Below, piece after piece: positions 9,151 through 16,285 of a DNA stretch of 64,000 nucleotides. This stretch comes from Reyranella humidisoli (GTDB taxonomy: Bacteria > Pseudomonadota > Alphaproteobacteria > Reyranellales > Reyranellaceae): positions 1,240,001-1,304,000 of the forward strand of contig NZ_JAHOPB010000001.1 in the NCBI RefSeq assembly GCF_019039055.1, given 5' to 3'. Positions within the stretch are counted from its first letter, which is position 1, and each line of letters begins with the position of its first letter. The notes beneath the pieces were generated by a model that saw only the letters and a program-made list of their open reading frames with translations, had not been told where the DNA came from and did not search any database. Position numbers and translations under genes: made by a program.

Positions 9151-9761
9151 CCGAAGCAGGCCTCGACCATCATCCGGAAGGCGCGGCCGCGATGGCTGAT
9201 GGCGTTCTTCTCGGCGTCGGACATCTCCGCCGTCGTGCGCGTGTCGCCGGCGGGCTGGAAGCAGGGGTCGTAGCCGTGGCCGCCGCTGCCGCGCGGCGGC
9301 CAGACGATCGCGCCGTCGAGCGTGCCGTGGAACAGCTCGACATGCTCGTCGGGCCAGGCCAGCGCCAGCACGCAATGGAAGGTGGCGCCGCGCGCGGCGT
9401 CGGTCTTCGGCACGTTACGGGCGGCCAGCTCGTCCTGGATGCGGCGCATGCCGACCATGGCGTCGCGTGTCGGCCCTTCCCAGTCGGCCGTGTAGAGACC
9501 GGGCGCATGGTCGAGCGCGTGCACGCTGAGGCCGGAATCGTCGGCTAGGGCCGGCAGGCCGCTGCCGCGCGTCGCCGCCAGCGCCTTCAGCGTGGCGTTC
9601 TCCTCGAAAGTCGTGCCGGTCTCATCGGGGGCCGGCAGGCCGAGATCGGCCGCCGAGACGATCTCGACGCCGAACGGTGCCAGCATGGTGCGGATCTCGC
9701 CCGCCTTGCCGCGATTGTGGGTCGCCACAACGAGCTTCGGCAGGACGAAGCGGCGGGCCAT
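9147..9761 (-). CDS. rdgB: dITP/XTP pyrophosphatase (RdgB/HAM1)
   Basis: Cytoplasmic house-cleaning enzyme of 204 residues that hydrolyses dITP, ITP and XTP to monophosphates and pyrophosphate, keeping deaminated purines out of DNA and RNA. Family motifs: THNRGKAGEI at the N-terminus, TFEENATLKA, ALADDSGL and SGGHGYDPCF, and SHRGRAF at the C-terminus. Length is standard. The ATG shares its A with the rph stop (TGATG), indicating translational coupling. Confidence 0.97.
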   Translation of the reverse strand: MARRFVLPKLVVATHNRGKAGEIRTMLAPFGVEIVSAADLGLPAPDETGTTFEENATLKALAATRGSGLPALADDSGLSVHALDHAPGLYTADWEGPTRDAMVGMRRIQDELAARNVPKTDAARGATFHCVLALAWPDEHVELFHGTLDGAIVWPPRGSGGHGYDPCFQPAGDTRTTAEMSDAEKNAISHRGRAFRMMVEACFG

Positions 9762-10480
9762 CAGTCGAGCCCGACCGCGGCGCGCTGCAGCTTGCTCAGT
9801 TCGCCGATGCCCTTCTTGGCGAGCTTCAGAAGCTCGAGGAACTGATCTTCCGAGAACGGATCCTGCTCGGCCGTGCCCTGGATCTCGACGATGCCGCCCT
9901 TGCCGGTCAGCACGAAGTTGGCGTCCGCTTCGGCCTTCGAATCCTCCGGATAGTCGAGGTCGAGCACGGCCGTACCCTCCCACAGGCCGCACGAGACCGC
10001 CGCCACCTCGCCGCTCAGCGGATTGGCGGCCAGCTTGCCGTCCTTGATGAGACGCTGGAAGGCGAAGTGCAGCGCCACCCAGGCGCCGGTGATGCTGGCG
10101 GTGCGCGTGCCGCCGTCGGCCTGCAGCACGTCGCAGTCGATGTTGATCTGGCGCTCGCCCATGGCCTGCAGATTGACGACAGCGCGCAGCGAGCGTCCGA
10201 TCAGGCGCTGGATCTCCTGCGTGCGGCCCGATTGCTTGCCGCGCGCGGCCTCACGGTCCGTGCGCGTATGGGTCGAGCGCGGCAGCATGCCGTATTCGGC
10301 TGTCACCCAGCCCTTGCCGCTGTTGCGCATCCACGGCGGCACCTTCTCGTCGACCGAGGCGGTGCAGAGCACATGGGTGTCGCCGAACTTGACCAGGCAT
10401 GACCCTTCGGCGTGACGGGAAAAACCAGGTTCCAGGGAAACCGGGCGAAGCTGGTCGGGGGCGCGGCCTGAGGGGCGCAT
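9761..10480 (-). CDS. rph: Ribonuclease PH
   Basis: Phosphorolytic 3'-5' exoribonuclease that trims tRNA 3' ends; 239 residues, normal length. Motifs: [14 protein letters not shown] at the N-terminus, [28 protein letters not shown] and the phosphate-site region [18 protein letters not shown], then [20 protein letters not shown]. First gene of the rph-rdgB-hemW operon, divergent from hrcA across a 135-nt gap. The arrangement with hrcA is typical of alphaproteobacteria. Confidence 0.97.
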   Translation of the reverse strand: MRPSGRAPDQLRPVSLEPGFSRHAEGSCLVKFGDTHVLCTASVDEKVPPWMRNSGKGWVTAEYGMLPRSTHTRTDREAARGKQSGRTQEIQRLIGRSLRAVVNLQAMGERQINIDCDVLQADGGTRTASITGAWVALHFAFQRLIKDGKLAANPLSGEVAAVSCGLWEGTAVLDLDYPEDSKAEADANFVLTGKGGIVEIQGTAEQDPFSEDQFLELLKLAKKGIGELSKLQRAAVGLD

Positions 10481-10580
10481 GGATTTCTCCTGAGGGATGA
10501 GCGGCCGGTGTGTAGCGCCCGGAAGAAGGCGAATCCAGCCGCCATCCGGTGTTTAGGGTCCGATTGATGGGCTGGCTTCA

Positions 10581-10609
10581 TTGACCCTGCTGTCTGCACT
10601 ACCTACATT
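10581..10609 (+). promoter_or_regulatory. Sigma-70-type promoter of hrcA
   Basis: TTGACC (10581-10586), a 17-nt spacer and TACATT (10604-10609). The -10 box ends 7 nt before the hrcA ATG at 10616, so transcription would begin at or within a base or two of the start codon. This predicts a leaderless mRNA. No CIRCE inverted repeat (TTAGCACTC-N9-GAGTGCTAA) is visible in the intergenic region, so autoregulation through CIRCE is not indicated here. Confidence 0.6.
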
Positions 10610-10615
10610 TTTTCC

Positions 10616-11719
10616 ATGGCGATCCACCGCATCGGCATTCCCGGGGGCGCCCTTGCCGATTCCCCGACAGGACAACGCGCCGCCTCCGTGGCGGAGCTGA
10701 ACGAGCGTGCGCGCGAGGTGCTGCGCCATGTCGTGGAAGCCTATGTCGAGACCGGCGAGCCGGTGGGCTCCCGCGCGCTCACCCGCAAACTCACCGAGAC
10801 GCTGTCGCCGGCGACCATCCGCAACATCATGGCCGACCTTCAGGATGCCGGGCTGCTCTACGCGCCGCATACCTCGGCTGGCCGCCTGCCGACCGATGCC
10901 GGGTTGAAGCTGTTCGTGAACGGCCTGCTCGAGGTCGGCAACGTCTCGGAGGAAGAGCGCGAATCGATCGAGGCGCGCTGCGCCCCGTCGGGCCGCAGCG
11001 TCACCGAGGCGCTGGAGCAGGCGACCACGATGCTGTCGGGCCTGTCGCGCTGCGCCGGCCTCGTGATGGCGCCGAAGACCGAGCAGCCGCTGAAGCATAT
11101 CGAGTTCGTCAACCTGGGCCCCGGTCGCGCGCTGGTCGTCACGGTGACGCAATCGGGCCATGTCGAGAATCGCGTGATCGACACGCCGCTCGGCATGCCG
11201 CCCTCGGCCCTGACCGAGGCCAGCAACTATCTCAACGCGCGCCTGAGCGGCCGCACCTTCGACGAGGCGCGGCGGCTCATCCTCGAGGACATCAAGCTGA
11301 AGCGGGCCGAGTTGAACGATCTGACCGCGCGCGTGATCGAGTCCGGTCTCGCGACATGGTCCGGCGAGCCGGGCGGCGGTGCGCTGATCGTGCGCGGCCA
11401 GGCGCGACTGCTCGAGGACATCACGGCGATCGAGGATCTGGAGCGCGTGCGCATCCTGTTCGATGCGCTGGAGCGCGGCGAGAGCTTCGTGCGCCTGCTC
11501 GAACTCGCCAACACCGCGTCGGGCGTGCAGATCTTCATCGGTGCCGACAATCCGCTGTTTGCCAACACCGGTTGCTCGATGGTGGTGGCGCCGTTCCGCG
11601 ATTCTCAGGAGCGCATCCTCGGCGCCATCGGCGTGATCGGCCCGACGCGCCTCAACTATGCGCGCATCATCCCGCTGGTCGATTACACCGCGCGTGCGAT
11701 CGGGCGGATGGTCGGCTGA
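10616..11719 (+). CDS. hrcA: Heat-inducible transcription repressor HrcA
   Basis: Repressor of chaperone operons that binds CIRCE elements; 367 residues. The N-terminal winged helix includes LNERAREVLRHVVEAYVETGEPVGSRAL and SPATIRNIMADLQDAGLL..PHTSAGRLPTD, and the C-terminal GAF-like dimerisation domain ends with GVIGPTRLNYARIIPLVDYTA. The ATG start has no SD, but the promoter upstream suggests a leaderless message. GrpE, the usual downstream partner in alphaproteobacteria, is absent: a convergent L,D-transpeptidase-like gene follows. Confidence 0.97.
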   Translation: MAIHRIGIPGGALADSPTGQRAASVAELNERAREVLRHVVEAYVETGEPVGSRALTRKLTETLSPATIRNIMADLQDAGLLYAPHTSAGRLPTDAGLKLFVNGLLEVGNVSEEERESIEARCAPSGRSVTEALEQATTMLSGLSRCAGLVMAPKTEQPLKHIEFVNLGPGRALVVTVTQSGHVENRVIDTPLGMPPSALTEASNYLNARLSGRTFDEARRLILEDIKLKRAELNDLTARVIESGLATWSGEPGGGALIVRGQARLLEDITAIEDLERVRILFDALERGESFVRLLELANTASGVQIFIGADNPLFANTGCSMVVAPFRDSQERILGAIGVIGPTRLNYARIIPLVDYTARAIGRMVG

Positions 11720-11727
11720 TTCATATT

Positions 11728-11751
11728 CCTCTCTCCCGCCAGGGGGAGAGG
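11728..11751. terminator. Palindromic repeat/terminator-like hairpin, family B
   Basis: CTCTCCC...GGGGGAGAG hairpin between the convergent hrcA and transpeptidase-like genes. It is one half-unit of the CCTCTCCCC repeat family found at 31082, 33171, 35800 and 45893. No clear T-run follows, so any terminator function is uncertain. Confidence 0.6.
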
Positions 11752-11760
11752 CGGAAGAGC

Positions 11761-12372
11761 TCACCAATCCTTGTCGTCGAAATCCTCGAACTGCTTCATG
11801 CGCTCATCTTCCTCCGGGCGCGGCGCGGCCTCCTCGTTGGCGGCGTGTGAGAGGACGCGCAGGCGGGTGTCGCGGGTGAGGAGCGGCAGCAGCTCCAGAA
11901 GATCGTCACGGGAGAAGGCGACGCAGCCTTGCGTGCCGGCGTAATCGTCGCGCGCGATGTGGAGGAAGATGGCGCTGCCCCATTCGCCCTCGGGCGGATC
12001 GTCGTTGTAGCCCACCACGACGACGAGATCGTAGAGCCCGTCCTCGCGCCACATCTTCTCGGCGCTCCACTCGTTGGGGATATTGACCAGCCGGTTGTAG
12101 GTCGGCGAACGCGGGTCGTCGCACCAGCCGTCATGCTCGCCGATCGGCCGCGCCGGCAGGGCGACTTTCGGCAGGACCACCAGGTCGTTGCGGTAATAGA
12201 TCCGGCGCAGCGGAAATTCGCCGACCGGGGTGGCGGAATCGCCCTCGACCTTGTCCTCGCGGATGCCGCCTGCACCCACGGTGCAACGCCAGCGCCGCTC
12301 GCCCAGAGTGGCCCATCCCAGGGAAGCGTCAGCCGAATCGGCCTGTACGATCAGCACATTCTCGTCGGTCAT
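11761..12372 (-). CDS. L,D-transpeptidase catalytic-domain (YkuD-like) protein
   Basis: Protein of 203 residues with the YkuD active-site arrangement: H138 in FLHIAR followed by C150 in GTQGCVAF. Such enzymes use the cysteine to make 3-3 cross-links in peptidoglycan or attach proteins to it. I see no signal peptide, so either the protein is exported without a classical signal or it acts elsewhere. The C-terminus is acidic ([17 protein letters not shown]). It stands alone, convergent with hrcA. Confidence 0.8.
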   Translation of the reverse strand: MTDENVLIVQADSADASLGWATLGERRWRCTVGAGGIREDKVEGDSATPVGEFPLRRIYYRNDLVVLPKVALPARPIGEHDGWCDDPRSPTYNRLVNIPNEWSAEKMWREDGLYDLVVVVGYNDDPPEGEWGSAIFLHIARDDYAGTQGCVAFSRDDLLELLPLLTRDTRLRVLSHAANEEAAPRPEEDERMKQFEDFDDKDW

Positions 12373-12424
12373 TGCCCAGTACTCCGGTGCCCTTCATAAA
12401 GGCACGCTCTTGAGGGAGAAAGCG

Positions 12425-13126
12425 ATGGCTTATGTCGTTACGCCGCCGGCCACCGTCGGCGTGCCGGTCCACGGAACCGGCGATCTGTTCCCGGTGCGCC
12501 GCATCTTCTGTGTCGGCCGCAACTACGCCGCCCATGCCCGCGAGATGGGACACGATCCCGACCGCGAGCCACCCTTCTTCTTCACCAAGCCGGCCGACGC
12601 GATCGTGATCTGCGCCGACCCGAAGAACCCGACCAAGGTGGCTTACCCGCCCGCCACCAAGAACCTGCATCACGAGATGGAGCTGGTCGTGGCGATGAAG
12701 TCGGGCGGCGCCGACATCCCGGTCGAGAAGGCGCTGGAGCATGTCTACGGCTACGGCGTCGGCCTCGACATGACTCGCCGCGACCTGCAGAACCAGGCCA
12801 AGGACATGGGCCGCCCGTGGGACATGGGCAAGGGCTTCGACCAGTCCGCCCCGATCGGCGAGATCTATCCGGCGGCCAAGATCGGCCATCCCGCCAAGGG
12901 CACCATCCAGCTCGATGTGAACGGCAAGACCCGCCAGAAGTCGGACCTCAATGCGCTCATCTGGAGCGTGCCCGAGACGATTTCCTACCTGTCCGGCCTC
13001 GTCGAACTCGCCGCCGGCGACCTGATCTACACCGGCACGCCCGATGGCGTGGCCGCGGTGGTGAAGGGCGACACGCTGTCCGGCTTTGTCGACGGCTGCG
13101 GCACGGTGACGTGCGTGCTGGTGTAG
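12425..13126 (+). CDS. Fumarylacetoacetate hydrolase (FAH) family protein
   Basis: Cytoplasmic metal-dependent hydrolase or decarboxylase of 233 residues. Family features: [26 protein letters not shown], the metal-binding run [10 protein letters not shown] and the ending [12 protein letters not shown]. This size and pattern fit the fumarylpyruvate hydrolase or acylpyruvase subgroup, but the substrate cannot be fixed from sequence. The ATG follows a good SD (GAGGGAGAAAGCG). It is monocistronic, divergent from the transpeptidase-like gene. Confidence 0.88.
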   Translation: MAYVVTPPATVGVPVHGTGDLFPVRRIFCVGRNYAAHAREMGHDPDREPPFFFTKPADAIVICADPKNPTKVAYPPATKNLHHEMELVVAMKSGGADIPVEKALEHVYGYGVGLDMTRRDLQNQAKDMGRPWDMGKGFDQSAPIGEIYPAAKIGHPAKGTIQLDVNGKTRQKSDLNALIWSVPETISYLSGLVELAAGDLIYTGTPDGVAAVVKGDTLSGFVDGCGTVTCVLV

Positions 13127-13145
13127 CGCTGGGGCGCGCGTTCTT

Positions 13146-13223
13146 ATCCGTTCTGCACGGTGCGGGCTCTCGCGCTTGTGAAAGCGCTGCCGCCCGCCAC
13201 AACTCTAGCGAAGCTAGAGTTGT
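13146..13223 (-). repeat. Structured repeat copy 1 (stop-codon-associated)
   Basis: About 78 nt, read on the minus strand as the 3' flank of the metalloprotease gene. It has a perfect 11-bp hairpin (13199-13209 / 13213-13223, loop 3 nt) whose arm contains the gene's TAG stop (13214-13216). An outer stem GCGGGC/GCCCGC (13162-13167 / 13192-13197) encloses an inner stem GCGCTT/AAGCGC (13172-13177 / 13182-13187). The conserved tail reads GTGCAGAACGGAT. It matches copies at 29997-30078 and 30111-30190. Confidence 0.8.
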
Positions 13224-14161
13224 TGGGCCCTGAACGTATCGCACTGGCGGGGATCACCCGTCTCCAGACCCTTGCGGAACCAGCGCGCGCGCTGCGCACT
13301 GGTGCCGTGGGTGAAGCTGTCGGGCACGACGCGGCCCTGGCTCTGCTTCTGTAGCGCGTCGTCGCCGATCGCGCTGGCGGCGGCCAGAGCCTGGTCCACG
13401 TCCTTGTCGTCGATCATCTTGCCGCCGCGCTGCTTGTCGGCGCGATTGGCCCAGACGCCGGCGAAGCAGTCGGCCTGGAGCTCGGTGCGCACCGACAGCG
13501 CGTTGCTGTCACGCTTGCTCATGCTCTGGCGCATCTGCTGAACCTTGCTCGAGATGCCGAGCAGGTTCTGCACGTGATGGCCGACTTCGTGCGCGATGAC
13601 ATAGGCCTGCGGAAACTGGCCGGGCACGCGGAAGCGGCGCGCCAGCTCGTCGAAGAACCCGAGGTCGAGATAGACCCGCTGGTCGGCCGGGCAATAGAAG
13701 GGGCCCATCGCCGCCTGTCCGACGCCGCACTCGGTGCGCGTGGCGTCGCGGAACAGGACCAGCTTGGGGTCGCGATACTGGCGGCCCATGTCGCGGAAGA
13801 TGTCCTGCCAGACATCCTCTGTGCTCTTGAGCACGCGCGACACGAACTGGCTCTCGGCGTCGCCGGCCGGCGCCTGCGTGCCCGGCGTGCGGCTGGCCGA
13901 GGAGGAGGGAGGCGCCGGCATGGAGCTCGAGGTGCCGCCCCCGCCGCCCGCGATGTCGCTCAGGATGGCGCCCGGATCGGCGCCCATGATCATGGCGATG
14001 ACGACGAAGGCCACCAGGCCGAAACCGCCCTTGAACAGCCCGCCCCCGCCGCCGCCCATCGGGATGGGAAAGCCGCCGCCGCCCAATCCCCCGCCGCCGA
14101 ACCCGCCGCCTTCGCCGCGGCGATCCTCAATGTTGTTGCTCTGGTCGCCATCCATCTGCAT
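13214..14161 (-). CDS. YpfJ/KPN_02809-family neutral zinc metallopeptidase
   Basis: Membrane-anchored protein of 315 residues. A glycine-rich N-terminus is followed by one transmembrane helix (GLVAFVVIAMIMG), a low-complexity linker, and a zinc metalloprotease domain with HEVGHH (H191, E192, H195) and a downstream ELQADCFAGVWA that supplies further conserved acidic residues. The domain probably faces the periplasm. Physiological substrate unknown. The first of two in-frame ATGs (14161) was chosen because AGGAGA lies 6 nt upstream. The stop codon is built into a hairpin of a dispersed repeat. Confidence 0.9.
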   Translation of the reverse strand: MQMDGDQSNNIEDRRGEGGGFGGGGLGGGGFPIPMGGGGGGLFKGGFGLVAFVVIAMIMGADPGAILSDIAGGGGGTSSSMPAPPSSSASRTPGTQAPAGDAESQFVSRVLKSTEDVWQDIFRDMGRQYRDPKLVLFRDATRTECGVGQAAMGPFYCPADQRVYLDLGFFDELARRFRVPGQFPQAYVIAHEVGHHVQNLLGISSKVQQMRQSMSKRDSNALSVRTELQADCFAGVWANRADKQRGGKMIDDKDVDQALAAASAIGDDALQKQSQGRVVPDSFTHGTSAQRARWFRKGLETGDPRQCDTFRAQQL

Positions 14162-14226
14162 GGCAGGTCTCCTTGGTCGAGATGTTCCCGACGAGATCGT
14201 CTCCGGATCGTCTATAGTGCCCGGCG

Positions 14227-15048
14227 ATGAGTCTCACCATTGCGACCTGGAACATAAACTCGGTCCGGCTGCGGATCGAAAACGTCGAACGGTTCGTGAA
14301 GTTGCGCAAGCCCGACGTGCTGTGCCTTCAGGAGACCAAGTGCCCGGACGAGTTCTTCCCGCACGAGGCCTTCGAACGGATGGGCTACACCCACCGCTTC
14401 GTGCAGGGGATGAAGGCCTATAACGGCGTGGCGATCCTCTCCAGGGTGCCGTTTGCCGCCGGCAACATCCACCACCGGTGCGGCAAGGAGGATTGCCGGC
14501 ATGTCGAGGTCGCCCTGGACGTCGGGGGCGATCCGATCCTGCTCGACAATCTCTACATCCCGGCCGGCGGCGACATTCCCGACCCCGACCTCAACGTGAA
14601 GTTCGCGCACAAGCTGGATTTCTACCGCGAGATGGCGGCCTGGTATGCCGAGCGCAAACCCGGTCCGCGCGCCCGCAAGGGCCTGCGCCGCATCACCGTG
14701 GGCGACCTCAACGTGGCGCCCCTGGAGCACGACGTGTGGAGCCACAAGCAGCTCCTCAAGATCGTCTCACACACGCCCATTGAGGTTGAGCTGTTCGGCA
14801 AGCTCCAGGCGTCGCTCGACTGGATCGACGTGCCGCGCAAGTTCGTACCCGAGAACGAGAAGCTCTATTCATGGTGGAGCTACCGCAACAACGACTGGCG
14901 TGTGTCCAATCGCGGGCGCCGGCTCGACCATATCCTGGCGAGCCCCGCTCTTGCCGGGGCGATCCGCAGCCACCACATCGACGCGGACTTGCGCGACTGG
15001 GAGAAGGCATCGGACCATGTGCCGGTGTCGGCGACGTTCGAGGTCTAG
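14227..15048 (+). CDS. xthA: Exodeoxyribonuclease III
   Basis: AP endonuclease/3'-5' exonuclease of base-excision repair, 273 residues, acting on abasic sites and blocked 3' ends. Motifs of the exonuclease/endonuclease/phosphatase fold: IATWNINSVR, LCLQETK (metal-binding Glu), VGDLNVAP, and C-terminal RRLDHILAS and SDHVPV with the catalytic Asp-His pair. Length is typical. Divergent from the metalloprotease gene. Confidence 0.95.
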   Translation: MSLTIATWNINSVRLRIENVERFVKLRKPDVLCLQETKCPDEFFPHEAFERMGYTHRFVQGMKAYNGVAILSRVPFAAGNIHHRCGKEDCRHVEVALDVGGDPILLDNLYIPAGGDIPDPDLNVKFAHKLDFYREMAAWYAERKPGPRARKGLRRITVGDLNVAPLEHDVWSHKQLLKIVSHTPIEVELFGKLQASLDWIDVPRKFVPENEKLYSWWSYRNNDWRVSNRGRRLDHILASPALAGAIRSHHIDADLRDWEKASDHVPVSATFEV

Positions 15049-15060
15049 GGGGAGCCCGCC

Positions 15061-15306
15061 ATGCTGCAGATAATCTTTACCATCCTGATCGGCTTCGTCG
15101 TCGGTCTTCTCGCCCGCTGGATTGGTCCCGGCGGAATGATCCAGGGCTTCTGGGTCACCGTTCTGATCGGCGTCGCGGGCTCGGTGATCGCCACCTATGG
15201 CGGTCAGGCGCTCGGCCTCTATCGCGCCGGCCAGCCAGCTGGGTTCATCGGCTCCGTCGTCGGCGCCATCGTGCTGCTGGCACTGGTCCAGCTCTTCGGC
15301 CGCTAA
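15061..15306 (+). CDS. GlsB/YeaQ/YmgE-family small membrane protein
   Basis: An 81-residue inner-membrane protein with three hydrophobic segments and the family pattern IGFVVGLLARWI, GFWVTVLIGVAGSVIATYGG and IGSVVGAIVLL. Members are called transglycosylase-associated or stress-induced, but the function is unknown. It starts 12 nt after xthA with GGGGGAG upstream, so it is probably cotranscribed with it. Confidence 0.88.
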   Translation: MLQIIFTILIGFVVGLLARWIGPGGMIQGFWVTVLIGVAGSVIATYGGQALGLYRAGQPAGFIGSVVGAIVLLALVQLFGR

Positions 15307-15791
15307 CGCACGCGGTAAAGAAAGTACCGGTCCTTCGGCACGCCCGGAGGCTCGGGCAGACGCTGCCAGCGCGCGACGTCGAGCGACTGGTTCGCCAGCA
15401 CGTAGCCGCCCGAGGCTGCCAGACGGTCGAGCGCCGGCCCCAGCCACCTGCCCATCGCGACGTTCGCTTCGTGGTCGCCGGTGCCGAGATCGGTGTGGAT
15501 CAGCGCGGCCGTTGCGCCGAGCTTTCGCGCTGCTTCGTCGATCGTCCGGTCGGCATCGCCGAGGAACAACCGGTCGTCGGGCGGGATGCAATCGGGATGG
15601 GCGGCGACCTTGCGCTCGAACACATAGATGTCCCGAGCCGGAAAGAGCTCGCGGAGATGGTCGTAGGTGCGGCCGTTGCCCAGTCCGACTTCGAGGATCG
15701 GGCCGGGCACGGCATCGACCATGGGCTTGAGGAAATTCAAGGCATCGCGCTGTGCCTGCATGCGCGCGATGAAACTGTCGAGACGGCTCAT
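15303..15791 (-). CDS. Class I SAM-dependent methyltransferase
   Basis: A 162-residue Rossmann-fold methyltransferase: ILEVGLGNGRTYDHL is the SAM-binding motif I, and DIYVFERKVAAHPD provides the acidic residue of strand 2. The lengths of the later strands fit a minimal domain with no added substrate-recognition region. Substrate unknown. It is convergent with the GlsB-like gene (4-nt overlap of ends) and lies 25 nt downstream of the cyclic-nucleotide-binding gene. Confidence 0.75.
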   Translation of the reverse strand: MSRLDSFIARMQAQRDALNFLKPMVDAVPGPILEVGLGNGRTYDHLRELFPARDIYVFERKVAAHPDCIPPDDRLFLGDADRTIDEAARKLGATAALIHTDLGTGDHEANVAMGRWLGPALDRLAASGGYVLANQSLDVARWQRLPEPPGVPKDRYFLYRVR

Positions 15792-15816
15792 GACGATACG
15801 ATGACTCTTCGAACGC

Positions 15817-16266
15817 TCAGGCGGCCCTGGTGGCGGCGCGCAGCTTCTGGTTGGTGTCTTCCAGGCGGTGGGCCAGCTCGCGCATGATCTCGATCGCCAT
15901 CTCGGGGAATTCCGCGACCAGGCGATAGAACATGTCCTTGGTGATCTTGAGCGTGGCGAGCGGTTCCTTGGCCTTGATCGTCGCGGTGCGTGGAACGTCG
16001 CACAGGATGGCGATCTCGCCGAAGAAGCTGTTGCGCTTCATCTCGGCCACCGCGATCTGGCCGCTCGGCGTATCGATCAGCACGTCGGCGGTCCCGCCCA
16101 GGATGACGTACATCGTGTCACCCGGATCACCCTGGTGACAGACTTCCTGGCCGACGGCGAAATTCACCCTCTCGCTGGTGAAGGCCAGAAGTTTCAGTCT
16201 CGCCTGCTCGACCTTCGAGAAGATCGGCACGCCCTTCAGCAGCTCTACTTCTTCGTTGAGGTTCAT
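15817..16266 (-). CDS. Cyclic-nucleotide-binding domain protein
   Basis: A single-domain protein of 149 residues in the CAP/CRP sensor fold without a DNA-binding helix-turn-helix. The beta-roll pattern includes VGQEVCHQGDPGDTMYVILGG and the phosphate-binding cassette FFGEIAILCDVPRTATIKA. It ends with a helical tail (LAHRLEDTNQKLRAATRAA). Start ATG 16266 has a strong SD (GAGGAGG). It lies 19 nt downstream of the large ABC gene, so it is likely a regulatory partner of that protein. A cNMP ligand is inferred from the fold only. Confidence 0.88.
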   Translation of the reverse strand: MNLNEEVELLKGVPIFSKVEQARLKLLAFTSERVNFAVGQEVCHQGDPGDTMYVILGGTADVLIDTPSGQIAVAEMKRNSFFGEIAILCDVPRTATIKAKEPLATLKITKDMFYRLVAEFPEMAIEIMRELAHRLEDTNQKLRAATRAA

Positions 16267-16285
16267 CGTGTCCTCCTCGGTGCGC

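Noticed and set aside
10481-10615. CIRCE element before hrcA
   Set aside because: No TTAGCACTC-N9-GAGTGCTAA-like inverted repeat is present.
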